From assembly GCF_042100115.1 (NCBI RefSeq), contig NC_091273.1, forward strand, positions 1,984,001 through 2,048,000: 64,000 bases of DNA. Reading direction: 5' to 3'. Shown here one piece after another: positions 7,960 to 20,878 of this stretch. The DNA comes from Alternaria dauci. Taxonomy: Eukaryota > Ascomycota > Dothideomycetes > Pleosporales > Pleosporaceae. The translations under genes and the position numbers were made by a program. Each line of letters starts with the position of its first letter. Position 1 is the stretch's first letter. The notes under the pieces are model-generated. The model saw nothing but the letters and a program-made list of their open reading frames with translations. It was not told where the DNA came from and ran no database searches.

Positions 7960-10494
7960 ATGGACTTGTATCTAAATAATACCTGTAGCTTTTGCGGTAA
8001 AATCTTTATTCGTTCCGAGCATCTTAAGCGTCATCTATTCACACATGTTGACGTACGACCATTCCAATGCCCATCATGCTCCCGGTGCTTTCCAAGAAGG
8101 TATTGTTCTAATACTAATGCAATATGTCCGCTCTGATACGTTTGAACAGAGATTCTTTGCGGCGTCACGAGGCTGCTTTTCACACACCTGGCAGAGCCGC
8201 TCGGGCAACTTTGCATCAATCGAGGCCAAGAGCGCGAACCCGTCACGCTTGTCAGGCGTGTAGGGTAAAAAAGCAGCGTTGCGATGGATCACAACCATGT
8301 AGTTGCTGTGCGTTGCGAAACACCGAGTGCGTCTACGTTACTCTACCGGGAAACATATCGGAGCATTGTTCGGGCGACCTTGACGATGATACTGCACAGT
8401 CGAACGGCGAGAGAACTATCAATTTTCCCACTGAAACCGACGCTCTGAAAGATGGTACGATTTCTTGCAATGAATTTGGCCCCAGCTTGTTCAGATCAGA
8501 TGTTACGGCGCATCGATTGAACAGTGAAATAGGTCCGTGCACGTGGTCGAAAACAGTCCTACGATTTATGCTGAGATTGATAGCAGTGCACAGCTCCGCA
8601 TTGACTGGGACGACGAATTATCAACCCTTGGACTTTCTCACAGATTCTTTCGTGCTCCTAGAAGATGCGACTTCTTTGCTTAGGAGTACTTTGCGGTTGC
8701 ATAGTACACAAGACTCTGGAAATGTTTTCGAAACAATTCCATACTCTATCCCAGAAGATGTGAATCAGCGGTCGAGACATCACCTTTCTCAGCGATGTTA
8801 CAGACGGATTCAACACGGAATCGCTGGTTCTGTTGCAGAAGATGAGCATGGATTCTCTGCCTCCCGACTGCCGCCTCTGAAGGTCATCAGTTCGGCCATC
8901 GAATACTATTTCGACCACTTCTCGCCCTACATGCCTATTCTTTCGCAGTCTATATTCGATCAAAATGAGGAGCACTGGTTATTAGTATTTGCAGTCTGCG
9001 TTGTTGGAATGATATTCTCTCTCGCTGCGGATCGTTTGCAAAGCCTCTCTACAATGCGTGCTCTGCTATGCATTTGCACGGAGAAGGAGGTATGGGAAAC
9101 CATCTACTAAAATTGACCCTTTTACTGACCTGTTTGCGCTGATGATAGACTAAGACAGCGAGCGGTAGAGCTCATGAGATATGGTTCTGTCAGGTTCTGA
9201 TTCTCAAACACATAGTGCTATCATCCAGCGAGAGCCATGATCTTTTCGAAAAAGCCCAAAACTGGAAGGGCACGTTCCTTATATCTCAACAGCGGCTACT
9301 TGCCACTCTAGACTTGGCTGCACCGCCCGACAGCCTAAACACAAGCTCTCAGTCGCCTGACAGCTGGTCTCGATGGAGAAAGAACGAGAGCACCATACGA
9401 ACGTCTCTTGCGATGTGGGTAGGTGATGTTGTTCCCTTTGGTCGACATGTACGAAGCGTTCGCTGAGGTTTACCAAGATGATTGACAGCCAAGACAACAT
9501 CATAAGCGGCTTCAACCCACTGCTCAACACCGATGTACTTGATCTGCCGGCTCCCTGTCGGGAAGAGCTTTGGAATACAAGCTCGTTCGAGGTCTGGCGA
9601 CAAATGTGTAGTGACAAAGGCAAGTCACCCGATCCTCTGTACAAGGGTTCAGCTTCTAACGCAGTGCTATCAGCTCACAATCATAATCGTCGGTCGTTGA
9701 GCGAGTATCTGCGTGATCTTCGCAAAAATTGCGGCATACCCGAGACCCTGACAGCCTTCTCCAGGCTGCTACTCAACCTTGCAGTTGCGCAGGACCTGTG
9801 GTTCTTTCGTCAAGCCGAAAAGAAGAAACCGGAAAGCACTATCCACGAAACAAATATAGCGAGATTTGAGTGGGCCCAATCGACGACACATTGTGTCCAG
9901 GGACTGATTGAGACGCCATGCCATGATGTCTCGTGGCCCTCGATCAAAGAAACGATATTCCAGCACTATCAGTGCGCGATGATGCTACTGTACATCCCTC
10001 GAAACGAACTCAACGGCTTCTATGGGTACAAGACGAGCCTGGCTGTATGCCTGTCCTCTAGAGCCCGGCTACTGCACTGGATTCGGGAGGACCCACAAGG
10101 TGCCCATGCTGCACTCCATCACGCAGTAATGCTTTGGACTCGGATTCCTACGTTCTCGAACCAGAATCCCCACGAAGCCCTAATCTTTGCACTTGCCGCC
10201 CTGGTTGTCTACCTCCAATTGAAGATTGATGCAAGCCTTCGAGAAGCAAGACTGGATGCATGCCCAAGTTGTAATACAGTATTGGGGTATAGCGCAAAGT
10301 TGTGCTGCTGTCAATCGTTTCCTCATCCAGAGTTGTCGAGCTTTGATATACGTCTCACAAGCGGTCAGGTTGACGTGCACAGTTTGGTTGAGCGGACCTG
10401 CATCCAGCTAGGAGCTATGAAGGGTTCTGTAAGCCTACGCAAGGCCACGATTCCTGCACAAGCATGGGCATGGCAGCGTCCGTGCCATTGGTAA
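7960..10494 (+). CDS. Transcription factor with two C2H2 fingers plus Zn2Cys6
   Basis: Four exons: 7960-8099, 8150-9089, 9149-9418 and 9478-10494, giving 788 codons. Residues about 9-31 and 37-58 are two C2H2 fingers, the second spanning the first intron. Residues about 80-107 are a Zn(II)2Cys6 cluster with spacing C-x2-C-x6-C-x5-C-x2-C-x6-C. The middle region resembles the fungal-specific regulatory domain, with its hydrophobic EYYFDHFSPYMPIL segment. It is nuclear by inference. It follows the hydrolase on the same strand by about 220 bp, so a local regulatory role is plausible. The last about 20 residues are uncertain because a further intron near 10420 could extend the C-terminus. Confidence 0.85.
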
Positions 10495-11698
10495 GATGCT
10501 AGGTGCATGCGCTGTGTGCACGCGTGAATTTTGCGGGTCTAAGCAAACCGCTCTCTCATAATCTTAGCAGAGCCTTACAGCATCTTGAATAGAGGTAATG
10601 ATAGTGGATTGCCTCGGAGACTGTGGATGCGCTAAGCCCTTTTCGCGGATTGTCGTGGTTCGGCCCTCTTTGGCACGCGCATGAATATCGGTCGACGAAT
10701 TTCCTTTGAACGCAAAGAGATGGAAGCAGGAAAAATATGCAGAGACCATCGGAATACCTACTTCTGGGGACCGGACAGCAGGGTACTATCAGGGACAGGT
10801 GCCAGCATGTTGGCTGCACAGTGCGATACGGGGACGCCTTTGAGCTCATTCGTTGGATGCTACCGATCCATCACGACATGCGCCATCAGCCAACGCGAAG
10901 AAGCAGCTGCATCGATGGAGTGTGCATGTCTAAGCCAAGCAAGGCAGGTGCCGATGGCCAATTTGCTCACGGAAGATAGAAGAACATCAGGCGCGCCGGC
11001 AGGCCCGAACCAGGCCGAGGCAGACTGTGCGATTTCAGCACTTCCAGCCTCTCTCTTTCGTAAGGCAGCATACGAGCGGCACAACAACGGCCGCAACTGA
11101 CTATCGATGAGTAAGAACGCAGAGGACAATCGTGTTGGACTTTTCATCGACCTGCCTATTTCGGTGCGCCGTTTTATTCGCCACCACCGGTTCAGTGGAG
11201 TTGGCGCAACTTGGCACGGCCGCCACTGATCTAGGCGAGAGCTTTGCTGGAGCTTTGGTGAGCTTCACGTGACGGCTGCAGGGGCCCGACCGCCAAGCTC
11301 GAGCCATGGCCGCGGGACAGGTGGGCCGAGTCGCGATAGGACGAGCAGAAACATGCTTTCTTAGGAGCCCACCGACGACGAGCTTATTTGTGCGCCCGCA
11401 GCCCTAGCCTCCAAGAGGAAGGAGATATTGCGAACAGCGCCCATCTCTACACATGTTTGGCATAGCAGCTACCGCATTGCAGGGCCAGTATGATGCCATC
11501 ACCGAGCACGCAGCCAACAGGCACCTCTGTCACTGCCAGGTACGAGTCCCGACTGCAACGTGAACCCCGCTGGCAAATATCGTCGGGCCAGCGTGTATGC
11601 AGCAGTGCGTCGTACAAATAAGTGGCATGCCCTTCTGGAGCGCTGCTTGACCACCGACCTTGTCCAATTGAGCTTTCACGAAGCTGGTCGCATACAAC
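10495..11698. other. Intergenic, 1.2 kb
   Basis: No gene supported. Several overlapping 60-140 codon frames lie on both strands but none shows domain features or coherent splice structure. The right end contains the presumed promoter of the DPP-V gene. Confidence 0.5.
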
Positions 11699-13921
11699 AT
11701 GGCTCGTTATCTCAGTGTTGCCGCAGCTCTGGCTGCTACCGGCGCCTGTGCCTTGACACCCGAGTAAGTTCACCATCATATTGCTTTCCCTGCGCATTCA
11801 CTAACAAGAAAAACCAGAGGACTCCTCGGCACCGTCCGCCGTGGCACTCCCGACCCCAGTCCCGATGGCTCTGTCGCTCTGTTCTCCTACTCGCAGTACT
11901 CCTTCGAGGAGCATGGCAGCGCAGGCTCGGGAATGAACCTCATCGATCTCAAGACTGGCGAGATCACAAAGTCCGGCCTGAACGTCAGCGAGATCAACGA
12001 AGTCGCCTGGATCCCTGGCAGCGAGACTGGCATCATCTACATCAATGGCACCAACGAGGAGATCCCAGGTGGTGTCACCCTGTGGATTGGCGACATCAAG
12101 AGCCCCAACACGAGTACCTTGGTCGCTTCTCTGGACGCGCCATACAACGGTCTCAAGGTTGCAAAGACTCCGACCGGAGACATGCACTTCTTGGTCAACT
12201 GCATGGCTTACCCCAACGGCACAGCTGTCAACCCAGAGACTGAAGTCACCCCGGTGACTACTGCCCGCTATTACTCGGACATCTACGTCCGTCACTGGGA
12301 CACTTGGCTAACCAAGAACCGCTACAATCTCTTTGCTGGAACTCTCTCCGCAAATGCCAGCTACGCGCTATCCGGCGCTGGAATGAGAAACGTCCAGAAG
12401 GGCATCAACTTCACCACCACTCAGCCCGAGACCCCCATCCAGCCGTTTGGCGATTCCAGCGACTACGACATCAGCCCGGATGGTTCCCTGTACGCTTTCG
12501 TGAGCAAGGCTCCCCAGCTCAACAAGGCCAACTACACGGCCTCATACACCTATGTCGGTGCTTTTGCGTCTTCTGACGCTCCCGTCGCCTTCAACGGTCC
12601 CGATTCCGAGGCCGCCAAGGCCGGTCACCAGGGTGCTTCTGGTCTACCTTCCTTCTCCACCGACAGCAGCAAGCTCGCCTACGTGCAGCAGGACGAGGAC
12701 TACTACGAGTCCGACAGGTGGATTCTGTACACCGTCGATGTCGCTGTCGAGGGTACCGGTGTCGCGGTCAGCAACTGGAAGTCTCTGAGTGCTGGTTTCG
12801 ACCGCTGGGTTCAGGGACCCATCACCTGGGCTCACGACGACTCATCCATCTACGCCACAGCCGATGACTACGCTCGCGTCAAGATCTTCAACTTCCCCAT
12901 TACCGCCGACGAGAGCTTCGTTCCCGAGCCCCTGACCTCCAACACCTCCGTCTCCACTTTCTCGCTCCTCCCCGACGGTTCGCTGCTTGTCGCCGCCACC
13001 GCCATCTGGACTCCCAGCGAGTGGTACATCCTTGCCGACGGAGAGAAGAACACCCTCTTCGACGCGTCTCAGGTTGACCCCAACCTCGCTGGTCTCGGAT
13101 CGCACACCGTTTCCGAGATCTTCTTCAATGGCTCCAACCCCGAGCTCAAGCAACAGCTCCAGGCCTACGTCATCAAGCCCACCTTTTACCAGGAGAACGT
13201 AACCTACCCGCTCGCCTTCTACATCCACGGTGGTCCCCAGGGCAACTGGGGCAACAGCTGGTCCAACCGCTGGAACGCTCAGACTTGGGCTGACCAGGGC
13301 TACATCGTCGTCGCCCCCAACCCAACTGGATCTACCAGTTTCGGACAGTACCTTACCGACTCTATCCAGGGCCAATGGGGTAACTGGCCATACCACGACT
13401 TGGTCAACGCCTGGAACTACGTCAACACCAGCATGACATGGGTCGACACCAAGAACGGTATCGCGGCTGGTGCTTCTTACGGTGGTTACATGACCAACTG
13501 GATCCAGTCCAACGACCTCGGCAACGAGTTCAAGTGCCTCGTCACCCACGACGGTATCTCCAACACCGAGGCCGCATGGGCTTCTGAGGAACTCTGGTTC
13601 ATCCGCCACGACTACAACGGCAGCATCTGGGACTCTGGCGCGTACCGCGAGTGGAACCCCCAGAACCACATTGCCAACTGGTCCACTCCCCAGTTTGTCA
13701 TCCACAACACTCTCGACTACCGCCTGCCCGAGAGCGACGGTCTCAGCTTGTTCAACATCCTCCAGGCCCGCGGTATCCCATCCAGGTTCCTCAACTTCCC
13801 GGACGAGAACCACTGGGTGCTTAAGCAAGAGAACAGCTTGTTCTGGCACACTGAGATCTTCAACTGGATCAACCACTGGTCCAAGGGCGAGCCTTTGAGC
13901 GACCTGCCGATTGGTAACTAG
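11699..13921 (+). CDS. dpp5: Secreted dipeptidyl-peptidase V (S9C prolyl oligopeptidase)
   Basis: Two exons (11699-11763, 11818-13921; 54-bp intron) encode 722 aa, matching the usual length of fungal DPP-V. Residues 1-18 form a signal peptide. The N-terminal two thirds are a beta-propeller with many N-glycosylation sites. The C-terminal alpha/beta hydrolase carries nucleophile Ser575 in GASYGGYM, Asp655 in LDYRLPESDG and His687 in DENHW. The enzyme removes X-Ala and similar dipeptides from peptides outside the cell, feeding nitrogen uptake. The POT peptide transporter about 2.3 kb downstream is a natural functional partner. Codon use is strongly biased to C in third positions, suggesting high expression. 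Confidence 0.97.
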
Positions 13922-16233
13922 GATGGTTATCATTCCGCAACTGGTGGAGCGAGCAGCTGCGAAGGCGGCTTTGCTCTTGTGCTCTTGATGAATACCCATT
14001 GATAAACGATTAATGATAATACATTATTAACAAATTCTGCCTTGTCATATGATGCAGTGAATTCACGCCTGTGTTTTGAGTTTTGCATTCACCAGTTGTT
14101 CAACCTGGTAGGTTCATCTCCAACCATCGTGCTTGAGGTCGTACACTGGTCCCGAACTAAAGTGGTGCCTTGCATGTCACAGGCTTCCTGGCATGCACAT
14201 TACCAGTACATGTACGCAATACAAGGGAACAATCCAACACCTTACCCAGGCAGCTAGGGGAAAGCGTTCAACTTCCCCCTTATGCGTCGTGCATGGGAAA
14301 GATCAAAGTCTATCTGCACCTGCCCAGCCCACCGGATAAGGTTGTGAACCATGATAGCTATGCAGAGTAGTGGACCGTGCTGCCGATATCCGAGTAATAT
14401 CAACAGCCAGCTCATGACTGTCGCTACGTCTGGCTACCAATCAGACTACATGAGCTGATATGGTTATGCAACATCTGCAAGAGCATGGAATATACGCATC
14501 AAGCGTCGCTCCCACTACCCGGTGGCTGGTATCCATCGGCTCTACTACCCAGGAATAACCGCGTCTGTCCAGGCACACACCCATTCCCAGGCGGGGTATG
14601 CGCAAGCTTGCTGGCCCCATCCCATTCTTGGCACTTTGATAGTGGCTCTTCGGTTCCCGGCAACCAACTGCATGTTTGCGTCAATGAGCGTATCTAGACG
14701 CTATGCTGATACGCCAACAAAATGACTCGGCTGTCCGATCGCGCGTGCATGGTTCGATTCAAAAGACCCATACCAAGCATCCAGAAACGTTCTTCGTGAA
14801 AGCCTGGTATTGTATGTAAGGGAGGGGGCGAAGAGAGATAAGCAGCCGTTATTGCCACTCTGCCAAGCCTCATCCTCCACCGCTCTGTAGTTGTCGAGGA
14901 ATCCTGCTACGCCGCCATATGTTGGTGTGTGTGTGTGTGTGTGTGCGTGGAAGGATCGCCAGATTGTTCCTTCTGACACATACACAGCTCATGCCAAGAG
15001 AGAGAGACAGACGGAAAACAGCGGGTCAGTAACGGTGGAAAGGTTCACAGGGTTGGAATGAGATGCCAACATGTGCCATGCTTGCTGGGCGAGGTAAAGC
15101 TTCCGCTGATGAGAGCGAAGCCTTGCGCCAACCAGCGCATGAGTTTCTTCGGTGCTCTTGTCTTGTTTGGTCGCGTTTTGACCTAGCCCAAGAGATAAGC
15201 GTATGGGTGTTGTGCCAAGGTTGGTGCCGTGTCTTTCGAGAAGGCAATGGGGCGTCTGCGCTAGGTCAGGGTGGGAAGCGCAGCGGAACAGGTTGATTGG
15301 TGTGCTCATGTCAAAACTTTATGAAGATATGCTGCTGCGTCGCTGAGCTGCCTATTCGAGCTTGGTGGAGTTACATCGCATGCAAACGAAGGCTGTTTCA
15401 TGGTGTGGGGAGCAACCGAGGCGACAAAACGCCGAGCGGGACGGAAGGCTCGGCGCCATGGCGGAGCGGCCAGCTCTCTTCGGCGGTCATGAAAGCGATG
15501 ACACACACGCGTTTTTCGACATATTGCACGGACCGACCTCCTTCTGCGTTCTTTGATACCAGCATTATCCATGTGACGACAATGTACGACCTTTTCACGA
15601 CATGTCACGCCGCATGTGTATGGCTGTGTGCGCATGTGCGCTTCCGCATTGCCCTGCGGCGTGGTGTCATGGCACAGCATGTCGATGTCGTCCAGATAAG
15701 AAAGAGCTAGGGGTATCACCCGTGTGAATGGTTGGAATCAGCCATGCAAAGCGTGATCAGCAACGCTGCCAAGTGCCGAAGCACTCAATCGAATGTCGTC
15801 GCATGCGCTGAATTGCCCATTGTCCATGGAGCTTGGCCAGCCGAAGCCCTGCAAAGACGGGTACTAAGCTCTAAACTGTGTTCTTACTTTCGGCGTTGCC
15901 CTACCGCCCAGCCTTTGCCCAGTCACCGGCTGGTGATAAGACGGGCCTTGCGAAATGGCCTTTTGAATCTGTATGGGTCGACCACTGGCCTGGGGCAACT
16001 AGCCGGATTCTTGACAAAGAGGTGGAGTGTATCCACACCAGACACCTGCTCGAAAGAGAGACAGTCAAGGAATACCAAGACGGCGCTTGAGAAAAGAGCA
16101 CATTTGCCGCTCATGTGTTACAGCAAGTGTGCGCTACGACTATAATTGCAGTCGACTTCCCATTTCCCTGCTGTTCAGCAGCAGCAGCTCATTCTTTTTT
16201 CCCTGGCTCAACCCCCATCCCTGTCTGCTAGTC
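13922..16233. other. Gene-poor intergenic stretch, 2.3 kb
   Basis: No gene supported. Open frames up to 137 codons occur but overlap on both strands without homology. It holds a (GT)10 microsatellite at 14925-14944. The C/T-rich stretch at about 16145-16230 is the leader of the peptide transporter gene. Confidence 0.5.
14925..14944 (+). repeat. (GT)10 microsatellite
   Basis: Ten uninterrupted GT units, followed by GCGTGG. It lies in non-coding DNA upstream of the peptide transporter. Confidence 0.9.
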
Positions 16234-18227
16234 ATGACGACCAACGCTGCATCCAACGCCGTTGACATGGCCATGTCTAACGAGCCCGCCAAGGCTGCTA
16301 TGCCTCTGTACGAGGTCGATGAGAAGCGTGCCCTTTCGGATGAACGCACGCCATCGACTCTCAGCCACCAGCCTCATGCCCCCGATGTCCTTGACGCCGA
16401 CTTGGAAGGCGAGGAGCCCACCGAGGAAGACTTGAAGACTCTCCGTCGCGTCTCTGGAAAGATTCCGTGGACTGCCTTCACTATCGCTTTCGTCGAGCTC
16501 TGTGAGCGTTTCGGATACTACGGTTGCCAGGTGTTGTGTATGTTACTGCCCATCGCCATATGCTAATCAAAGCGCTGACTTGTTTTCAAGACACAAACTT
16601 CATCCAACAGGACCTCCCTGTGATTGATGGCGTCGTGCAATCCACCGGTCGCGATCCGCGTGAAGAGGGTCAGCCAGGTGCGCTTGGCATGGGTCAGCGT
16701 GCTTCCTTTGGTATCGGACAGTTCAACTCTTTCTGGGCGTACACAACGCCCATTATCGGTGCCATCATTGCCGACGAGTACCTTGGTCGCTTCAACACCA
16801 TCTTCATCGCCATTGCCTTCTCTATCCTTGGTCACATCTTGCTCATCATCTCCGCCATTCCCCCTGTGCTCACTAGCGGCAATGCCATTGGACCTTTTAT
16901 CCTCGGTGTCATCACCCTCGGTTTCGGAACCGGAGCATTCAAGGCCAACATCTCCCCGCTGATCGCTGAGCAATACCGCCAGACCAAGCCGCGTGTCATC
17001 ATAGATCCCAAGACTGGCGAGCGTGTCATCTCCGACCCCAACATCACACTCTCGCGTATCTTCTTGTGTAAGTTGTCGCCCGTTGGCACACTAGAAGCAG
17101 CCCACTAACGTACTCCAGACTTTTACATGTTCATCAACATCGGTTCCCTCACTGGACAGCTGTCCATGGTGTACGTTGAAAAGTACGTCGGTTTCTGGTG
17201 CGCGTGGCTGCTACCCACCATCATGTTCTGCTTCTGCCCCATCGTTCTTTGGGTCTGCAGGAACAAGTACCACCACACTCCTCCCACTGGCTCCGTCCTC
17301 ATCCGCGCCATCAAGGTCCTCAAGCTCGCCACCAAGGGCAAGTGGTCTCTCAACCCCGCCACCACGCGCAAGAATTTTAAGAACGACCGCTTCTGGGAAG
17401 ATGTCAAGCCCAGCCACCTAGGTGCCAACAAGCCTGCTTGGATGCAATTCGATGACGCTTGGGTTGACCAGGTTGCTCGTGGTCTGCGTGCGTGCTCTTG
17501 CTTTACCTGGATCCCGCTCTACTGGCTGTCATACAACCAGATGAACAACAACCTGACCTCGCAAGCCGCGACGATGACGCGAAACGGTGTCCCCAACGAT
17601 GTCATCACCAACCTCAACCCCATCTCTCTTGTCATCTTCATCCCCATCGTAGACAACTTCCTCTACCCCGCTCTGCGCAAGGCAAACATCCGCTTCACCC
17701 CCATCAAGCGCATCGCATTCGGTTTCATCCTTGCGTCTTTTGCCATGGTCTCCGCTGCCGTCATCCAGCACTACATCTACGCCGAGGGTCCCTGCGGCAA
17801 GTACATGAACAGCTGCGACGACCCCGCCCCGATCAACGTCTGGACCCAGGCCGTGCCCTACGTTCTCGTCGGATTCTCCGAGATCTTCACATCCATCACC
17901 GGTCTCGAGTTTGCGTTTACTAAGGCCCCCAAGAACATGCGTTCGCTGGTTACTTCGTACTGGCATTTCATGTCTGCCTTCTCCAACGCGCTTGGCCAGG
18001 CGTTTGTATCGCTATCTGAAGATCCGTTGCTGGTTTGGAACTACACGACTGTTGCCATCTTGGCATTCATCGGTGGTATCCTCTTCTGGTTCCATCAGCG
18101 CAAGACGGACAAGCAGGAGGATATCCTCAACATGCTTCCAGACTCCAACTACATCGGCAAGGACCGAAGGCACAGTGTCGAGGAGGGCATTGCTGGACAC
18201 AACGTCGAAGCGCATGTGCGCACGTAG
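16234..18227 (+). CDS. PTR2: Proton-coupled oligopeptide transporter (POT/PTR2)
   Basis: Three exons (16234-16537, 16591-17067, 17119-18227) give 629 aa. After a hydrophilic N-terminus of about 75 residues comes the POT signature FVELCERFGYYG. A cytoplasmic loop and the second signature region, GFGTGAFKANISPLIAEQ, follow. About twelve membrane segments can be traced. It imports di- and tripeptides across the plasma membrane with protons. Both introns split a Tyr codon and restore the expected LYTNFIQQ and FLYFYMFINIGS junctions. The C-terminus is hydrophilic and short. Codon use resembles that of the dpp5 gene upstream, which would supply its substrates. Confidence 0.96.
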
Positions 18228-20380
18228 ACTGCGGTCGTGCGCGGCATGATATAGTACATTGATGTTTACGAGCGCGGCTACCGAGCGTGGCTGTACCTGT
18301 GGATTTGTTATGAACGATGATACCTATATGACTTCCAGACTGGAAGCTACTTAATGCACAAGTCTTTTACTTACCTTGCCTACCTTTTCGTCTTGTGCCA
18401 GTTCTGCGCTGTGACATGTTTGCTACATTGAGATGACCTTCCTCAATCACGCCACTGTACAGAGGGACGCGTGTATATATACGGGTAGGACGTTGAGTCA
18501 CCTTTACCTCGCATGCTCGTTCCGCGTCTGTCCGCAGGATCACACCCCTGCTAGTCATGCACCAGCGACATCGGAGGCGAGGCGCGGGTGAGGTAAACAC
18601 AAGCCTCAGCCTCAACGACAAGAACTGACTTGTTGCTTGGAACTCCGCTAGCACCGGCATACGCTCTGTTAGCCAGCCATCTCTCAGTGTAGTTCTAGTG
18701 TTGATTTGTCAGCTTTGATGATGCCGACGAATTGCTGTTCCACCCAAGGGTCTTGCTGAGACATCTCGATTATGACTCGGCAGGGCAATGTAGGGCAAAG
18801 ATCGGAAGCAAGTCTTTGCTGATATGCATGCCAAGGTCGCTGTTGAAGCTCACGTGTAGTTGCCTTAATCACAGCAAGCTCAGATATCTACGACATGGTT
18901 GACTTGGTGTGTTCTACACAGACACACAACCCGGCACTAGCGCACAACACCCTACTATCTATCGCTGCCCATGTGAGACAGATGCGCCTATGGGCATACA
19001 TGACCACCTCTACTGATGAATTCAACTCAAAGTGTAGGACAGGCTCAACATCTTCTGACTCTGTTGAAGCTGCCTTGGTAGTGCGGCCCGGAGTCATGAT
19101 CACTCCACGGGTCTTTGTATGCTCCAGCGCGGATATCCATCCCAAATCCTGCTAAGACAGCACGCAAGAACTGCTTACGCATGATGCGCGGTGTCATGTC
19201 GCCCACGCCAAACGGCCAGGCTCAACCAGAAGCTTATTGTGTCCCAATAACCGAAGCCCTATTCCCTCGTCCAGAGCAACGGGTATATTGTAGGCCTTTC
19301 GAGATGCGCGAACAATGCTGGCCAGATTTGGCGATTGGTATCGAGAGGGAGCGCGTCGCCGGGTAGGAGATTGACAGACCATTCGCCACCAACTAAATCG
19401 ATAAGGTGATTGTAGTTTTTCGAAAGCGATATCGTGTTCGATACAGGTGACCGTCCACGTCGAGGGTTACGCGGTCGCTCTAGGGCAAATCGGTGGGCCG
19501 AAGATGGGCGAACGTCGCAGGCTGCGGAGAAGCATTCGGGCCGGTTGGGGCGTCAGTTCGCATGGCGTTGACGGTCGAAGCGATGACCAAGCGTTGTGTG
19601 GAGGGTGGGTCGATCAAGGAAGAAGATACGCGTGCTGCGTGCACTGCGAAGCTTGCGATGTGGAGTGGCGTGCTATGACAGAACCGTGGAGACGCGTCTC
19701 GGGACGCGCCAAGGCCTGCCCCACTCATGCCGTCATAGCGGCTTCTCCCCAACATCGAGATGTGCTCCTACGCACATCCCGCAATAATGCAACCTCAAAA
19801 TCTGAAAGTGACAACAGATTTTCCCAGACGTGCTCATCAAATCGACTATCAGAAAGTGCAGTAGCGCTGCGATTATTTAGAGCCTCATGATCCCCTCTGG
19901 TGGGCACGCATGGCCTGCTCGGGTGTATCCAGCGTTGCAGTCCCCCCTATTGATGGATTCCTCGATCGTGTGTCTTCTCAATGCAAGACTTCTCACTTGA
20001 ATTCCAAAGTTTCATCTTGCTCATAGAGGCCTCTTGATTATAGTGTGTAAGTTGTGCAGAAGACGTCATGAAAGGGGGACATCAGTGGTCGAGAGAGCTA
20101 TGAAATTACATGACAATCACGACTATTCGTGAACCCAATTTCGGGTAGAGCAAATATCTATATCATGCCTCTCACGAAAGTCATTCCAAGGTCACGGCGG
20201 CGACTTGGCCTGATTCACTTCGAAACTCGGATAGTTGACTCACAGACCACAACAAACACTGAACCACAGAGACACAAGATCGCAAACATCAAACCAAAAA
20301 AAAACCCTAAAGCGTCTCTCAAATCATTGTCTTCGCCTATCCCCCATCATCACCATCCAATCCTGCACACCACAACAGCC
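18228..20380. other. Gene-poor intergenic stretch, 2.15 kb
   Basis: No gene supported. Open frames of up to 147 codons near 19450-19890 lack any recognisable feature and have equally long antisense frames. A long CA-rich leader (about 20240-20380) precedes the next gene. Confidence 0.45.
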
Positions 20381-20878
20381 ATGGACAACGTATGGAGCGA
20401 TTCCGACTTCAGCATGACCTCTGCCCGCTCCTCATCTACGTCGCTCCCGAGACCACCGCCTCCCCCTCCTCTACCCGCTTTCCTCACCACTCACCAAAAC
20501 CTTCTCATATCAGCCTACAGATCTCTCAATGACCGCGTCAACAATCTCATGAACACCGTCGTCGACCTTGAAATCAGCATGCGGCGCGAGCGCGATGAAC
20601 CGAGCCTCCATTACCTTGTGAAGGAGCTGGAAAGGGCGCAGGAGGAATTGGTGCGGTACAGAGATGCGAAGCGGAGGAAGGAGAGGGAGATTAAGGAAGA
20701 AGAGAAGAGATTGAGGTTGATAGTGGGAGATGAGTCGATTATGGCGAAGAGGCAGTTGGATGAAATTTTGACGCACACGGGTAAGCAGAAGGCAGTAATT
20801 TGTCTGCGCTGATAGATCAGCTGGCTTGCAGCAGATTCCAACAAGACGCGTATTGTGCCTGGTCTAACGGTATCTTGA
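20381..20878 (+). CDS. Small coiled-coil protein with proline tract
   Basis: The start is taken at the ATG of MDNVWSDSDF (20381), after an untranslated-looking CA-rich leader; the open frame extends upstream to 20129 but looks non-coding. Exon 1 is 20381-20780. The intron ends at 20831 or at 20834 (GCAGCAG tandem acceptor), and exon 2 ends at the TGA at 20878. The product is about 149 aa: a Ser-rich start, a run of prolines near residue 25-35, then a strongly charged helix with heptad pattern (ERAQEELVRYRDAKRRKERE). No family is recognised. It is likely a structural or adaptor protein, but the function is unknown. Confidence 0.7.

Noticed and set aside
10681..11100. 139-codon plus-strand frame
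   Set aside because: Overlaps several equally long frames, has no recognisable features, and lacks splice continuity.
12842..13999. 385-codon open frame antisense to the DPP-V gene
   Set aside because: It is a mirror of the strong third-position C bias of the real gene, with Val/Gly/Asp-rich composition and no domain features.
14745..14775. GGTTCGATTC resembling a tRNA T-arm
   Set aside because: Neither strand shows a pairing T-stem, acceptor stem or D-arm around it.
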